Shown one piece after another: positions 44,738 through 53,627 of a stretch of DNA of 64,000 bases. Every line of letters starts with the position of its first letter. The first letter of the stretch is position 1. A program made the translations under genes and the position numbers. The notes beneath the pieces are model-generated. The model did not search any database. It was not told the origin of the DNA and saw nothing but the letters and a program-made list of their open reading frames with translations. The stretch is from NCBI GenBank assembly GCA_021372515.1, contig JAJFUG010000039.1, positions 6,871 through 70,870 on the forward strand, read 5' to 3'. The stretch is from a bacterium. Lineage in GTDB: Bacteria; Gemmatimonadota; Glassbacteria; GWA2-58-10.

Positions 44738-44766
44738 GTAAAAAGGGCATGCTGCTCCGCATGCCC
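44738..44766 (-). terminator. Intrinsic terminator of the 37-residue gene
   Basis: GGGCATGC and GCATGCCC form a perfect 8-bp stem with a 6-base loop, followed on the - strand by TTTTTACA. It lies 54 bases beyond the stop codon at 44821. Confidence 0.82.
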
Positions 44767-44820
44767 TGCATACACCCGAGGGAGAACCGGGATTGTTACA
44801 CCGCTGCACCCGGCTTCCAG

Positions 44821-44934
44821 TCACCCGGCTCTTTTGGGTTGCCGGTCCTGAATCTTTTTCTGCTTCTGATCCTGTTTCTTGTTTGTCTGTTTCTGGTTCT
44901 TCTCCTTATCTTTCTTGCCGCCTCTGTCTCCCAT
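44821..44934 (-). CDS. Conserved-looking 37-residue Lys/Gln-rich protein
   Basis: The open frame begins ATG after GAAAGGTGG and encodes MGDRGGKKDKEKNQKQ..., ending DRQPKRAG. About one third of the residues are Lys and a fifth are Gln. Very similar tiny proteins, opening MGD-G-KKDK and closing near KQPK, are recalled from many bacterial genomes as unannotated or hypothetical genes. It has its own ribosome site and terminator, and an AT-rich upstream region that could hold a promoter. It is probably disordered and may bind nucleic acid; the function is unknown. Confidence 0.72.
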   Translation of the reverse strand: MGDRGGKKDKEKNQKQTNKKQDQKQKKIQDRQPKRAG

Positions 44935-45168
44935 CGCGCACCACCTTTCAGTTATCTTCCTGCCGTGTTAATCTCAAGCTTCGAGATCAGACAGCCGATA
45001 CGAACCTGTCTGAAACGTTTATCCGTGTTGAGGGTACCTCTCTTTTTTTGCACTGTCAAGTAAAAAACCCTCCTGTTTTTCCAGAGACCGGGTCATCCAA
45101 CGCCTTTGCCGGCTGATGTTATCCGTGCAGTCCGCTGGCATCCGCGCCATTCTGGATTCGGAGATCAC
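44935..45168. other. AT-richer upstream region of the small Lys-rich gene
   Basis: About 230 bases with no convincing gene. The part nearest the small gene (44940-45070) is AT-rich on the - strand and probably carries its promoter, but no near-consensus element could be fixed. Confidence 0.4.
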
Positions 45169-45202
45169 AAAAAAGCAGGGGCACGGTGCGCCGTGCCCCT
45201 GC
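45169..45202 (-). terminator. GGGGCACGG-type palindrome acting as terminator of the SGNH hydrolase gene
   Basis: GCAGGGGCACGGTGCGCCGTGCCCCTGC (in two halves, 45175-45202) is an almost perfect 28-base palindrome followed on the - strand by TTTTTTG. It belongs to the same repeat type as 62523-62550 and sits 34 bases after the stop codon at 45236. Confidence 0.8.
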
Positions 45203-45235
45203 GAGTGCTTTCATATCCCTCGGGACTATCCTCCC

Positions 45236-46333
45236 TCACTCCCCCGGACGGAGCAGCACCTCGATCGCCGGGCGGAAATGCCGCGCCATGCGCATGAACC
45301 CCAGGTCGGTCGGGTGCACGCCATCCACCGTGGACTCGCCGTCATCCTCCAGCATGCCCTCTCCACGCAGAAGGAACACCTCGTGGTCGCCGCTGTCGGT
45401 GAGCTGCTTGAACTGCATCCCCAGCGAATCGTTGGCCAGGGCGTTGCTCCCGCGCGGATCCTCCACCAGCAGGATCGGGGTGAGCGGGTGCTTGGCGCGC
45501 AGGGTTTTGACGAACGGCACGGTCAGGTGGCCGATAGCGTTGCCCACGTTGGGGATGCAGTCGATCACGTACACGGCCGGGTCCAGCTCGGCCAGGAGTG
45601 TGGCCACTTCCGGCTCCAGCATCCCGTTGCCCGAAAAGCCGAGGTTTATCACCTCACGGTTCAGCCAGCGGCCCAGGATCTGGCTGTGGGCCATGCCCGG
45701 GCGCGAGGCGCAGCCGCCCTGGGTGATCGAGGTGCCGTAGATCACCACCGGCTTGCCCGGAGGCGGCGGAAGGCTGTAGAGCCTGGCCCCGGCGGGAAGG
45801 CCCAGAGCGAGCCTGGTCACTCCGTGATAGAGCGGCAGGTTTATGATGCAGTCGCGCATCTCGTGCGTCTTGTTAAGCTTGCCGATCCGTCGCACCGTGC
45901 GGCCGGTGTCGGGCCGGGCAGTCCAGTCGTAGACCCAGCGGCTGTCTTTCCACACGTAGAGGTCCAGACCGCTCACCCCGGTGGGCGCGAAATGCGGCAT
46001 CCCCTCGCCGCCGTCCCAGTCTACCAGGATACTGTCGGCATCCGTGCGGAACCGCAGCAGAAGCCCGGCGGCGTCGCGCGACAGGTCCCAGACCGGCTCG
46101 CGCACCACGCCCTTGGCCCGGGCCGGGAACCGGTCGTAGTAGCCCTCGGTGTCAGTCCAGCCCTTGCCTTCCACCCCGATATCGCGCCCATCATACCAAA
46201 GCGTGCCCAGGCTGTCGGCGCGGGCGTGCGCCGGATCGATCAGCCTGGCGCTCTGCGCCGCAGCCACGCTCAGGCCCAGCAGCACCGCCGCCGCGACCAG
46301 CGCAGGGACGGATAGTCTCATCCTTGTGTGCAT
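45236..46333 (-). CDS. Exported SGNH/GDSL-type esterase
   Basis: Start 46333 is favoured because GGGAG lies 8 bases upstream. The 365-residue product begins with a signal peptide (cleavage after VAAAQS region). An N-terminal beta-sandwich domain (about 30-170) precedes the SGNH hydrolase domain. The four blocks are visible: GTSITQGG (Ser), GFSGNG (Gly/Asn), IDCIPNVGN (Asn), and DGVHPTDLGF (Asp/His). This two-domain plan matches SGNH esterases found in polysaccharide-degrading bacteria, probably deacetylating glycans. The nitrilase-type gene lies upstream on the same strand, 51 bases away, so they may share an operon. Confidence 0.88.
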   Translation of the reverse strand: MHTRMRLSVPALVAAAVLLGLSVAAAQSARLIDPAHARADSLGTLWYDGRDIGVEGKGWTDTEGYYDRFPARAKGVVREPVWDLSRDAAGLLLRFRTDADSILVDWDGGEGMPHFAPTGVSGLDLYVWKDSRWVYDWTARPDTGRTVRRIGKLNKTHEMRDCIINLPLYHGVTRLALGLPAGARLYSLPPPPGKPVVIYGTSITQGGCASRPGMAHSQILGRWLNREVINLGFSGNGMLEPEVATLLAELDPAVYVIDCIPNVGNAIGHLTVPFVKTLRAKHPLTPILLVEDPRGSNALANDSLGMQFKQLTDSGDHEVFLLRGEGMLEDDGESTVDGVHPTDLGFMRMARHFRPAIEVLLRPGE

Positions 46334-46384
46334 CCTTGTCACTCCCAGGGTTGAATTGAGCCTGCTCCAGTCAACCGATCCACC

Positions 46385-47476
46385 TCACTTGCCGTAATCC
46401 ACCTCGTGCATGGCCTTGACCTGCATCTCGGTCTTGCCCACGCCGTTGGTCATCCGGATGTCCTTGTAGCGCTCGAGCAGCTCGGGGTGCTGCTCGGTCA
46501 GATACTTGAACAGCGCTGGGTTGCGAGACAGGAACACCATGGCTTTCTCGTTGTCCGTGCCGTTGATCGTGTTCCACCACTTGCTGGCCGAAAGCGGCTC
46601 GCGCGAGAAATCGATCTCCGTCATGATCACCGTGTTTTTCTTGCCAACGGCCTCGGCCAGCACCTTGCCGTTATAGTCGATTATCCCGTTGCCGTCCGAG
46701 CCGGTGATCACCGGGGCCAGGTAGATGAAATTGTCCCTGGCGCGGGTCACATAGCGTGACGCGGTGGACAGGCTCCCCCCCGGGTCGTTCTCATGGCCCA
46801 TGGTGGGATGGAACACGATGTCCGCACCCTGGAGGGCGTAGACGCTGCAGATCTCGGGGAAAATTATCTCCCAGCAGGTCGCCACCGCCACCCGCCCGAA
46901 ATCGGTGTCGAACGTCTCGAGGCTGTTGCCCGGGGTGACCTGCCAGGTTTCCATGATCGGCAGGTGGGTCTTGTGATGCGTGCCGATGATTTCGCCCTGA
47001 CGGTTGAACATCACGGTGGAGTTATAAACCTTGCCCTCCGCTTTCTCGTAAATCGGGGCCAGGATGTACATGTTGTATTTCTTCGCGATGGCGGCGATGC
47101 GCTCGGTCAGGGGGCCGGGCACCGGCTCGGCCAGGGCGGTGAACAGTTTCTCGCCGCTCGCCGGATCGAGGGTCTCCATGTGCAGGCCGTACGGTCCGAT
47201 ATGCTGCATGTCCTCGGGGCCGCAGACAATGTCGGCGCCCTGCCGGCCGGCCTCCTCGAACAGGTCCAGCTCGCGCTGAAGGTGCGCCTCGATGTCGGGC
47301 CGGACTTTGGCCATGTCGAAGTCCTTGAGGAACGGGTCCTCGTGGGCTCCGCCCTCGACCTGGATCACGGCGACTTTCGCCTTGCCGCGCGCGGGAAGGC
47401 CGGCCGCGGCTGGCTGGGGCAGGGCCGCGGCTGTCAGCAGCGGCAATAACAGAATTGTCAGTTTGATCTTACGCAT
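46385..47476 (-). CDS. Exported carbon-nitrogen hydrolase (nitrilase superfamily)
   Basis: The 363-residue protein has a signal peptide (about 1-25, ending AAAG), unusual for this normally cytoplasmic superfamily. The catalytic Glu-Lys-Cys set is apparent: Glu in CGPEDM, Lys in GTHHKTHLP, and Cys in VATCWEIIFPE. The surrounding GRVAVATCWEIIFPEICSVY is the nucleophile elbow of amidases and carbamoylases. Substrate class cannot be named from sequence. The exported location suggests hydrolysis of an amide in the periplasm, perhaps together with the esterase downstream. Confidence 0.88.
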   Translation of the reverse strand: MRKIKLTILLLPLLTAAALPQPAAAGLPARGKAKVAVIQVEGGAHEDPFLKDFDMAKVRPDIEAHLQRELDLFEEAGRQGADIVCGPEDMQHIGPYGLHMETLDPASGEKLFTALAEPVPGPLTERIAAIAKKYNMYILAPIYEKAEGKVYNSTVMFNRQGEIIGTHHKTHLPIMETWQVTPGNSLETFDTDFGRVAVATCWEIIFPEICSVYALQGADIVFHPTMGHENDPGGSLSTASRYVTRARDNFIYLAPVITGSDGNGIIDYNGKVLAEAVGKKNTVIMTEIDFSREPLSASKWWNTINGTDNEKAMVFLSRNPALFKYLTEQHPELLERYKDIRMTNGVGKTEMQVKAMHEVDYGK

Positions 47477-47828
47477 AAAAGCACCTCAGGGTGAGGGTTG
47501 GATGAATAGCGCGGGGATATCGGGTCAACCGGAACCGGCTATAGTTTAATAACAATAGTGGTTGTACGGCAATTTAAGCACCGTCAGGATGAAAGGCAAT
47601 CCCTGATTCCTTTGCGGATGGACCCGAACCGCTCCGGCCAGCAATAGAATTTCAAATGAAAGCTGCGGTACTGCTCTAATTAATCGAGAATAATTTCATA
47701 AAGTGTAATTGGATGCCCGCAGAACAGATCGCTCAGAGAACGGGCGGACACCCCTGGCAAACCGGCTCTCATTCTCTGCACCTCTCATCCGGTCAGCGAG
47801 AAAGCCTTCCCTGACAGAAGGCCCGGCC
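47477..47828. other. 352-base divergent promoter region
   Basis: This separates the nitrilase gene (- strand) and the diguanylate cyclase gene (+ strand). It is AT-rich from about 47540 to 47720. No near-consensus promoter pair, palindrome or gene stands out. GAGAAGG-type bases (AGAAGG, about 47817) serve as the ribosome site of the next gene. Confidence 0.5.
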
Positions 47829-50021
47829 ATGAGAAAGAACAAATACAACTCCAGTCCACCGGACAGCCTGCCCGGCGCCCTGACCGACAAGAACCTCGGC
47901 CGGGGCTGGGTGGGACAGGCGGGATTTTTTCTGTCGGTGCTGTTTATCCTCCTGATGGTGATAATTTCGGGGATAATGCTGCACCAGTTCCACGGCCTGG
48001 TGGAGAGCGAGCTGCGCAACGCCATGACCGGCGTCGTCGCCAGCACCGGCCATTCCCTGGACCACTGGCTGGATGAGCGGATGGCGCATGTGGAAATCTG
48101 GGCCGCCACGCCGGAGCTGCGCCGCGAAGCCCAGGCGCTGCTGCCGCTGGACGGCGACAGCCGGATGATCCGCGCGAGCCGCGCACTGGCCGGTTCGCGT
48201 CGCCTGTTCCTGTCCAGCCTGTACCTGCACGGCTATCTCGAATTCTTTATTGTCTCGCCGGAGCACCGCGTCCTGGCTCAACTGGGAGATTCGTTCCTGG
48301 GCGCGAATTTCCCGTCCCAGGAGGTCGACAGCCTGCTGGCCCGGGTCTTCGCGGGCCAGAGTACATTCACCCTGCCGGTGCGCTGCAGGATCGACTCCCG
48401 GGCATTGAATGGCGGGGGTGAGGCCGGGCGGCCGGGGATGTTTTTCGCCGCGCCGCTGAAAAACGAGCAGGATGAGGTTGTCGCCGCCCTGCTGCTCTAC
48501 TCCGACCCCGAGACCGGACTGTCCTCGATCACGGATATCGGCGCTTTCGGGCGCAGCGGGCAGGTGTTTGCGTTCGATGGCCGCGGGCGGCTGATCAGCC
48601 TGAGCCGTTTCACCCCGCCGCACAGCGACTCGCTGGGCCTGGACAACGGAATCCTGAGCCTGGAGTTGCGCGATCCGGGAGCCAAGCCATCCCGGATCAA
48701 TGCCGGCAGGGCGGCTGCCGGCGACAGCCTGCCGTTCACCCGGATGGCCGGGCAGGCCCTGGACGGCCGCAGCGGGATCGACCTGGAGGGCTACCGCGAC
48801 CTGCGCGGCGTGCCGGTGGTGGGGGCCTGGCTCTGGGACAAGCGCGCCGGCTGCGGCCTGGCCCTCGAAATCACCCGCGAGGAGGCTTTCAGTTCCTACC
48901 GCCGCATCCGGACCACGGTCCTCACGGTGCTGGTCACCACGGTGATCATGTTCCTGGGCCTGAGCCTGGTGCTGCACCGCAGCCGCAAGGAGGCCCTGCG
49001 CCTGGCGCGCCAGTCCACCCTGGCCGGCAAGCAACTCCAGCGCGAGATCGAGGTGCGCCGCCAGGTGGAGGACTCGCTGCGCGAGAGCGACGCCTACATC
49101 CGGGCGGTGGTGGACAGCGTGGTGGACGGGATCATCACCACGGACGAGAACCTGTTCATCGAGACTTTCAACCCCGCGGCCGAAAAAATATTCGGCTACA
49201 TCTCCGCCGAGGTCCGGGGACAGAACCTGGCGCTGCTGTTCGATCCCTCGATGCGGCGCGAGTCGGACCGCGACTGCCACCGCCCGGGACGGAACGGGGA
49301 ATGCCCCGAGATGCTGGGACGGCGCAAGGACGGCTCGCATTTCCCGGTGGAGTTCGAGATCAACGAGATGTGCCTGGGCAGCCGCAACGTGCACGTGGGT
49401 ATCCTGCGCGACATCACGGAAAGGAAAAAATACGAGCTCGAGCTGCGGAGACTGTCGAGCCACGACGGCTTGACCAGCATTGCCAACCGGAGGCATTTCG
49501 ACGACATACTCCAGACAGAATGGAACCGTGGGCTGGAGCACTTCACCCCGCTGTCGCTGATCCTGCTCGACATCGACCATTTCAAGGCTTTCAACGACAC
49601 CTACGGCCACCAGGCCGGTGATGAGTGCCTGATCCGGGTGGCCGGGGCGCTCCGCGACATTTTCCACCGTCCGGCCGACCTGCCGGCGCGCTACGGGGGC
49701 GAGGAATTTGCGGTTATCCTGCCCGAGACCGGCCTGGCCGGGGCCCTGATCGTGGCCGAAAAAGTCCGTCTTGCCATAGAACAGCTTTGCCTTGAGCATG
49801 CCGGCTCGCCAAAATATGGATGCGTAACCGTAAGCCTGGGGGTCTCCTGCCTGACTCCCGATGCCGGAGTAAAAGACGGCCCGAGCCTGCTGATCGCCGA
49901 GGCCGACCGGGCGCTCTACAGGGCCAAGGATTCCGGCCGCAACTGTGTGGTCGGAGCAATTCAGGAAAACCCGGATGACAACGGAGTAAGCACTGAACTC
50001 GCAGACGGCATCGCCCACTGA
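47829..50021 (+). CDS. Membrane-bound diguanylate cyclase with extracytoplasmic sensor and PAS domain
   Basis: Start 47829 follows AGAAGG. The 730-residue protein has one membrane helix (about 28-52), a large periplasmic dCache-like sensor (about 55-355), a second helix (about 361-385), a short coiled coil, a PAS domain (about 414-535: YIRAVVDSVVDGIITT), and a GGDEF domain (about 545-710). The active-site motif is GGEEF (about 622-626), which is catalytically competent, with a substrate-binding D-x-D-HFKAFNDTYGHQ segment. No clear RxxD inhibitory site was noticed. It should make cyclic-di-GMP in response to an external signal. An HU gene follows 13 bases later. Confidence 0.93.
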   Translation: MRKNKYNSSPPDSLPGALTDKNLGRGWVGQAGFFLSVLFILLMVIISGIMLHQFHGLVESELRNAMTGVVASTGHSLDHWLDERMAHVEIWAATPELRREAQALLPLDGDSRMIRASRALAGSRRLFLSSLYLHGYLEFFIVSPEHRVLAQLGDSFLGANFPSQEVDSLLARVFAGQSTFTLPVRCRIDSRALNGGGEAGRPGMFFAAPLKNEQDEVVAALLLYSDPETGLSSITDIGAFGRSGQVFAFDGRGRLISLSRFTPPHSDSLGLDNGILSLELRDPGAKPSRINAGRAAAGDSLPFTRMAGQALDGRSGIDLEGYRDLRGVPVVGAWLWDKRAGCGLALEITREEAFSSYRRIRTTVLTVLVTTVIMFLGLSLVLHRSRKEALRLARQSTLAGKQLQREIEVRRQVEDSLRESDAYIRAVVDSVVDGIITTDENLFIETFNPAAEKIFGYISAEVRGQNLALLFDPSMRRESDRDCHRPGRNGECPEMLGRRKDGSHFPVEFEINEMCLGSRNVHVGILRDITERKKYELELRRLSSHDGLTSIANRRHFDDILQTEWNRGLEHFTPLSLILLDIDHFKAFNDTYGHQAGDECLIRVAGALRDIFHRPADLPARYGGEEFAVILPETGLAGALIVAEKVRLAIEQLCLEHAGSPKYGCVTVSLGVSCLTPDAGVKDGPSLLIAEADRALYRAKDSGRNCVVGAIQENPDDNGVSTELADGIAH

Positions 50022-50034
50022 ACCTGGAGGAGTA

Positions 50035-50322
50035 ATGACCAAGGCCGGGATAATCAACCTGGTGGCAGAGAAATGCGGGTTTTCAGCCCGGGATGTCAGG
50101 CTGGTGGTGGAGGAATTCATTGTCGAGGTCAAGGACTGCCTGAAAAGCGGGAAACATCTGGAGATACGCGGGTTCGGCACTTTCCGGGTCCGGGAGCGCA
50201 AGTCCCGCCGCGCGCGCAACCCCAAGACCGAGGAAAGCATCCTCATCCCGGCCCGCCGGGTGGCGGTGTTCAAAGGCTCCCCTCGTCTGGACCTGCTGAT
50301 CGAGCCGGATCAGCCCGGCTGA
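50035..50322 (+). CDS. HU/IHF-like DNA-binding protein
   Basis: The 95-residue protein starts after TGGAGGAG, 13 bases behind the cyclase gene, so both may be co-transcribed. It has the HU landmarks RGFGTFRVRERKSRRARNPKT and a basic DNA-binding arm; Pro and Arg residues of the tip are present (ILIPARR). It resembles the HU-like protein at 51976 more than the one at 35642: both begin MTKA and share the KDVR/K-x-VVEEFI segment. It may be a specialised nucleoid protein for this region. Confidence 0.92.
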   Translation: MTKAGIINLVAEKCGFSARDVRLVVEEFIVEVKDCLKSGKHLEIRGFGTFRVRERKSRRARNPKTEESILIPARRVAVFKGSPRLDLLIEPDQPG

Positions 50323-50734
50323 GAAAGTCACCCTCCGCGGGCGGGTCTGTCCGGCCGCCCGCGGACGCAATGAATCGCAAGCCATCTCCACGCGCCCCCC
50401 GGCCAAGCCTCTTCACCCATCAGTCTGCCTCCCTTCGAGCCTCGCCCGGCTGTGCCGGCCTCCCTAAGCCAGACAATGCTGCCGCTGTCCACCTTGTCAG
50501 GGTTGTGTCAAGAAGCGGGCTCGTTTTCATTTCATCATCCATTCCCTGTACGATTGAGCGGTCACGCCCGGGCTTTCCTGGCTCTCCCCCCCTGTAACAA
50601 GAAAGTTCATTGTGGGTTACAAATTTCTTTGCAGCCGGGAGATGTTTCGATTATTTTTGAAAGGCCGGTTTAAAATACTGCGCTTAAACGAGATATGCAC
50701 ACAACATTCACGCGGCCACTGCGAGAGGGATGAA
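50323..50734. other. 412-base intergenic region
   Basis: A GC-rich hairpin (CGCGGGCGG with CCGCCCGCG, about 50336-50365) follows the HU gene but lacks a T-run, so it would be a weak or Rho-assisted stop. The right half (50600-50720) is AT-rich and probably holds the promoter of the dehydrogenase gene. No further gene was found. Confidence 0.5.
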
Positions 50735-51745
50735 ATGATGAAGCCGAAAGTACTGCTCCCCATTTTCAGGAAATTCAAAGAGCACCTTCTTCCGGACTGG
50801 ATTATCGAGGAAATTTCCGCGCACATGGAGCTGAAAGTCGTGTACGATCCGGACAGCCTCTCCAGCGAGGAGTACGACAACCTGTTCCGGGATATCGACG
50901 CGATGATCAGCACCTGGGAGATACCCGTGCTGAACCCGCGGGTCATCTCCAAGTGCCCGAACCTCAAGATAATCTCCCACGCCGGCGGGCAGGTGCGCTT
51001 TTTCATCCCGGAGGACCTGTTCGACCTGCGGCCCGACCTGCTGATCTGCAACGCCTCGAACGTGATGGCCCGTCCGGTGGCCGAGCACACCCTGATGATG
51101 TCGATCGCCCTGCTGCGCAACCTGTTTTTCATATCCCGCTGGGCCGCCGAGAACGCCGACTGGGAGAATTATCCGCGCGAGAAAAACGTCAGCCTGCTGA
51201 ACAAAAAAGTGGGCCTGGTGGGCCTGGGTCAGATCGCCAACGAATTCATCGAGCTGGCCCGGCCGTTCAAGGCGGAATTCCATGTCTTCAGCCGTCACCT
51301 GGGCGATTTCGACGCCGAGGCGCGGGGGCTCAAGAAAAGCTCGCTCGAAAAGATATTCTCCACCTGCGACGTGATCACGATCTGCTCGGCCAACACCCCG
51401 GAGAACCGTCACATGGTCAACCGCGACCTCCTGCGACTGATCAAGCCCGGAGCGGTGCTGGTCAACAACGCCCGCGGCGCGCTGATCGACGAGCAGGCGC
51501 TGTGCGATGAGCTGGAGAGCGGACGTTTCAGCGCGGCGATCGATGTGACCGAACCGGAGCCTCCGGCCATGGACAGCCGCCTGCGCAGCCTGCCCAACGT
51601 CTTCCTCACCCCGCACTCGGCCGGCCCCACGCCGGACCAGTGGCCCTGGATGGTCAAGGAGGCGGCGGACATAATCCGGGCCTATTTCCGTAACCAGCCG
51701 GTCTGGAACATCATAGACCGCAAGCGGTTCCGCTACATGGCCTGA
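50735..51745 (+). CDS. D-isomer-specific 2-hydroxyacid dehydrogenase-family enzyme
   Basis: Start 50735 follows GAGAGG with a second ATG directly behind. The 336-residue protein has the family plan: a flavodoxin-like substrate domain split around an NAD-binding domain with VGLGQIA. The catalytic residues occur in order: Arg in NNARGALID, Glu in VTEPEPP, and His in LTPHSAG. The glycine motif GLGQIA is slightly altered from GxGxxG. Relatives reduce 2-keto acids such as hydroxypyruvate or phosphoglycerate-type substrates. It lies between two HU-like genes. Confidence 0.9.
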   Translation: MMKPKVLLPIFRKFKEHLLPDWIIEEISAHMELKVVYDPDSLSSEEYDNLFRDIDAMISTWEIPVLNPRVISKCPNLKIISHAGGQVRFFIPEDLFDLRPDLLICNASNVMARPVAEHTLMMSIALLRNLFFISRWAAENADWENYPREKNVSLLNKKVGLVGLGQIANEFIELARPFKAEFHVFSRHLGDFDAEARGLKKSSLEKIFSTCDVITICSANTPENRHMVNRDLLRLIKPGAVLVNNARGALIDEQALCDELESGRFSAAIDVTEPEPPAMDSRLRSLPNVFLTPHSAGPTPDQWPWMVKEAADIIRAYFRNQPVWNIIDRKRFRYMA

Positions 51746-51975
51746 GCCTTGCGGCTCAAGGCTCGCAGCGTCCGTCACGCTATTTCCTGCCGGGCGTCTT
51801 AATGTTTTGCGCGGCAAGAGTATCGGTTTATTTTTTTCTTGACAAATCGGGGCTGAAACTCGACTCTTATACTCATGGTTATTTGCCGCCCAGCAAAACA
51901 AACCGTAATCCAACATAAAGCGCTTCCGGCGGCCTTTTGCACCGGGTACCATCAACAGGCAAGGAGCCACGTCCA

Positions 51976-52248
51976 ATGACCAAGGCTGATATAATTCAGA
52001 ACATCGCGGACAAGAACGGTTTCACCGCCAAAGATGTGAAAATAGTGGTGGAAGAGTTCATCGATCAGGTGAAGAGCTGTCTGGTCAACGACCAGCACCT
52101 CGAAATCCGCGGGTTTGGCACTTTCAAGGTCAAGGCCCACAAGGCCAGAAAGGCCCGCAACCCGAAGACCAACGAGGAAGTGCTGGTCCCCTCCCGCAAG
52201 AAAGCATTCTTCAAGGTCAGCCGCGAGCTTAACGCCCTTCTTAAATAG
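51976..52248 (+). CDS. HU/IHF-like DNA-binding protein
   Basis: Start 51976 follows AAGGAG; an upstream in-frame ATG at 51937 lacks a ribosome site. The 90-residue protein reads MTKADIIQNIADKNGFTAKD, with HU signature RGFGTFKVKAHKARKARNPKT. It is very similar to the one at 50035, so these look like recent duplicates flanking the dehydrogenase gene. The intergenic DNA before it contains a TTGACA and a TATACT, but 23 bases apart, so a promoter is uncertain. A strong terminator follows. Confidence 0.94.
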   Translation: MTKADIIQNIADKNGFTAKDVKIVVEEFIDQVKSCLVNDQHLEIRGFGTFKVKAHKARKARNPKTNEEVLVPSRKKAFFKVSRELNALLK

Positions 52249-52260
52249 TCTGCGGAAACA

Positions 52261-52298
52261 AAAAGCCGGATCCTTGCTCTCAAGGGTCCGGCTTTTTT
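52261..52298. terminator. Intrinsic terminator between HU and GH18 genes
   Basis: AAAAGCCGGAtCCTTG and CAAGGgTCCGGCTTTT form a long stem, followed by TTAT on the + strand. The symmetric A/T ends allow it to work in both directions, serving the convergent GH18 gene too. Confidence 0.88.
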
Positions 52299-52313
52299 AT
52301 TGCCCGCGCGTAT

Positions 52314-53423
52314 CTATTTCCTGTCCGTGTCCCAGCGGTGCTTGCCCACGGTTTCGAGCAGCAGCTGACGGCCCTCCAGGATGTCGCAGCCCAAGGCCCA
52401 GATCATCACTCCGCCCAGACCCTGCACCTTGGCGAAATCGCATTTGAGGGCGATCGACTCCGGGTTGTCGAAAGTGACCACGTGCTCGCGCGAGCGCTCC
52501 AGCATGTAGGGGACCAGCGAGACGCTGTCCCAGTAGTAGTCCCAGCCGCCCTCGGCCCAGAACTGCACCGCCTCGCTGTAGTCGATGTAGCGGCCGCCGT
52601 GGTTGGGCCCGCCCAGGTACGAGGCGTCCAGCTTGAAACCGTAGAACGGCAGACCGAGCAACAGCTTCTCGGGCGGAATGCCCAGCTCTTTCTCCAGGTA
52701 ATAAATTTCGGAGAAGCACGACTCCGGCACGCCGTTGTAGCCCGGGATGACCGAGTAGAGCGGCGAGTTGTGCCCGGCCTCGCGGCTCCAGAGGCCGTGA
52801 AAATCGTAGGTCATCACATTGAACCAGTCGAGGACCTTGTTCAGGCGGCGCTGGTCGAACACGCTCTCACTGTCCAACCGCCCGGTGTTGGCCATGGTGA
52901 TCAGAAACGGCTTACCGCGCTTGGTGGCTGCGGCGCGCAGTTCCTCGACCAGGGTGGCGTGGTCGGCGCGCTCCTTGGCGTTGGCCGGCAGCTCCCAGTC
53001 GAAATCCACCCCGTCGTAGCCGTTCTTCTCGCAGAAATCGAGCAAATTACTGATGAATATCGCCCGCAGCGAGGGGCTCGCCGCCACCGGAGGGAATCCC
53101 TCCACCGCCCTGCCGCCGCCGCCGCCGCCCAGCGAGACCAGCACTTTCCGCCCGGCGGCGTGCGCGGCCTGGATCAGCTCCGGGTACAGTAAATCGGGCC
53201 GCACGTTCAGGCTGCCGTCCTTGTTCGGGGTGATAAAAGCGTGGCAGATATGGGTGAGCACTTTGAAATCGAGCTTCTCGGCAGGCAGCTTGTCTTTCAT
53301 CCCAGCGGGATAATACCCCAGCACCTTCGACTCTCCGGCGCGCGCCGTACCCACGGCCAGCGCCAGAGCGAGCACCGCCAGCGCCAACCGGCGGACCGGA
53401 ACGGAAAAGGCCTCCGTACGCAT
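52314..53423 (-). CDS. Exported glycoside hydrolase family 18 (chitinase-like) enzyme
   Basis: Start 53423 follows ACAGGAGGAGCA and opens a signal peptide (cleavage after TARA). The 369-residue protein has the GH18 catalytic motif DGVDFDWEL (catalytic Glu at its end), the strand RKVLVSLGGGGGG, YDFHGLW and the C-terminal GGVMIWALGCD. This is a single-domain enzyme without visible binding modules. It hydrolyses beta-1,4-linked N-acetylglucosamine polymers, or could be a related endo-beta-N-acetylglucosaminidase. It stands alone, convergent with the HU gene. Confidence 0.93.
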   Translation of the reverse strand: MRTEAFSVPVRRLALAVLALALAVGTARAGESKVLGYYPAGMKDKLPAEKLDFKVLTHICHAFITPNKDGSLNVRPDLLYPELIQAAHAAGRKVLVSLGGGGGGRAVEGFPPVAASPSLRAIFISNLLDFCEKNGYDGVDFDWELPANAKERADHATLVEELRAAATKRGKPFLITMANTGRLDSESVFDQRRLNKVLDWFNVMTYDFHGLWSREAGHNSPLYSVIPGYNGVPESCFSEIYYLEKELGIPPEKLLLGLPFYGFKLDASYLGGPNHGGRYIDYSEAVQFWAEGGWDYYWDSVSLVPYMLERSREHVVTFDNPESIALKCDFAKVQGLGGVMIWALGCDILEGRQLLLETVGKHRWDTDRK

Positions 53424-53627
53424 TGCTCCTCCTGTCACCCTGTGTTTGATAGTGGAATCGAATCTGTTCAGGCTCATCTGTCCGCATGCCGGAGCGGGAT
53501 ACCCGCCGGACGGGCCTGCACCGGAAAAAGATCCGTTGACTGCTCCGGCTACAATTTTCATCCGCCGAACCGGCCCTGCAACCTTTTTGTTTCCCGTCCG
53601 ACTCGGATGATAGTCTTTCGGCAGGGA

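Noticed and set aside
47793-50273. 826-codon open frame on the - strand opposite the diguanylate cyclase and HU genes
   Set aside because: It is antisense to two unambiguous genes, with shadow-type Gln/His/Arg-rich composition.
51840-51880. TTGACA (about 51839) with TATACT (about 51868) as a promoter for the HU gene at 51976
   Set aside because: The spacer is 23 bases, too long for a normal sigma-70 promoter; the hexamer at 17 bases is poor.
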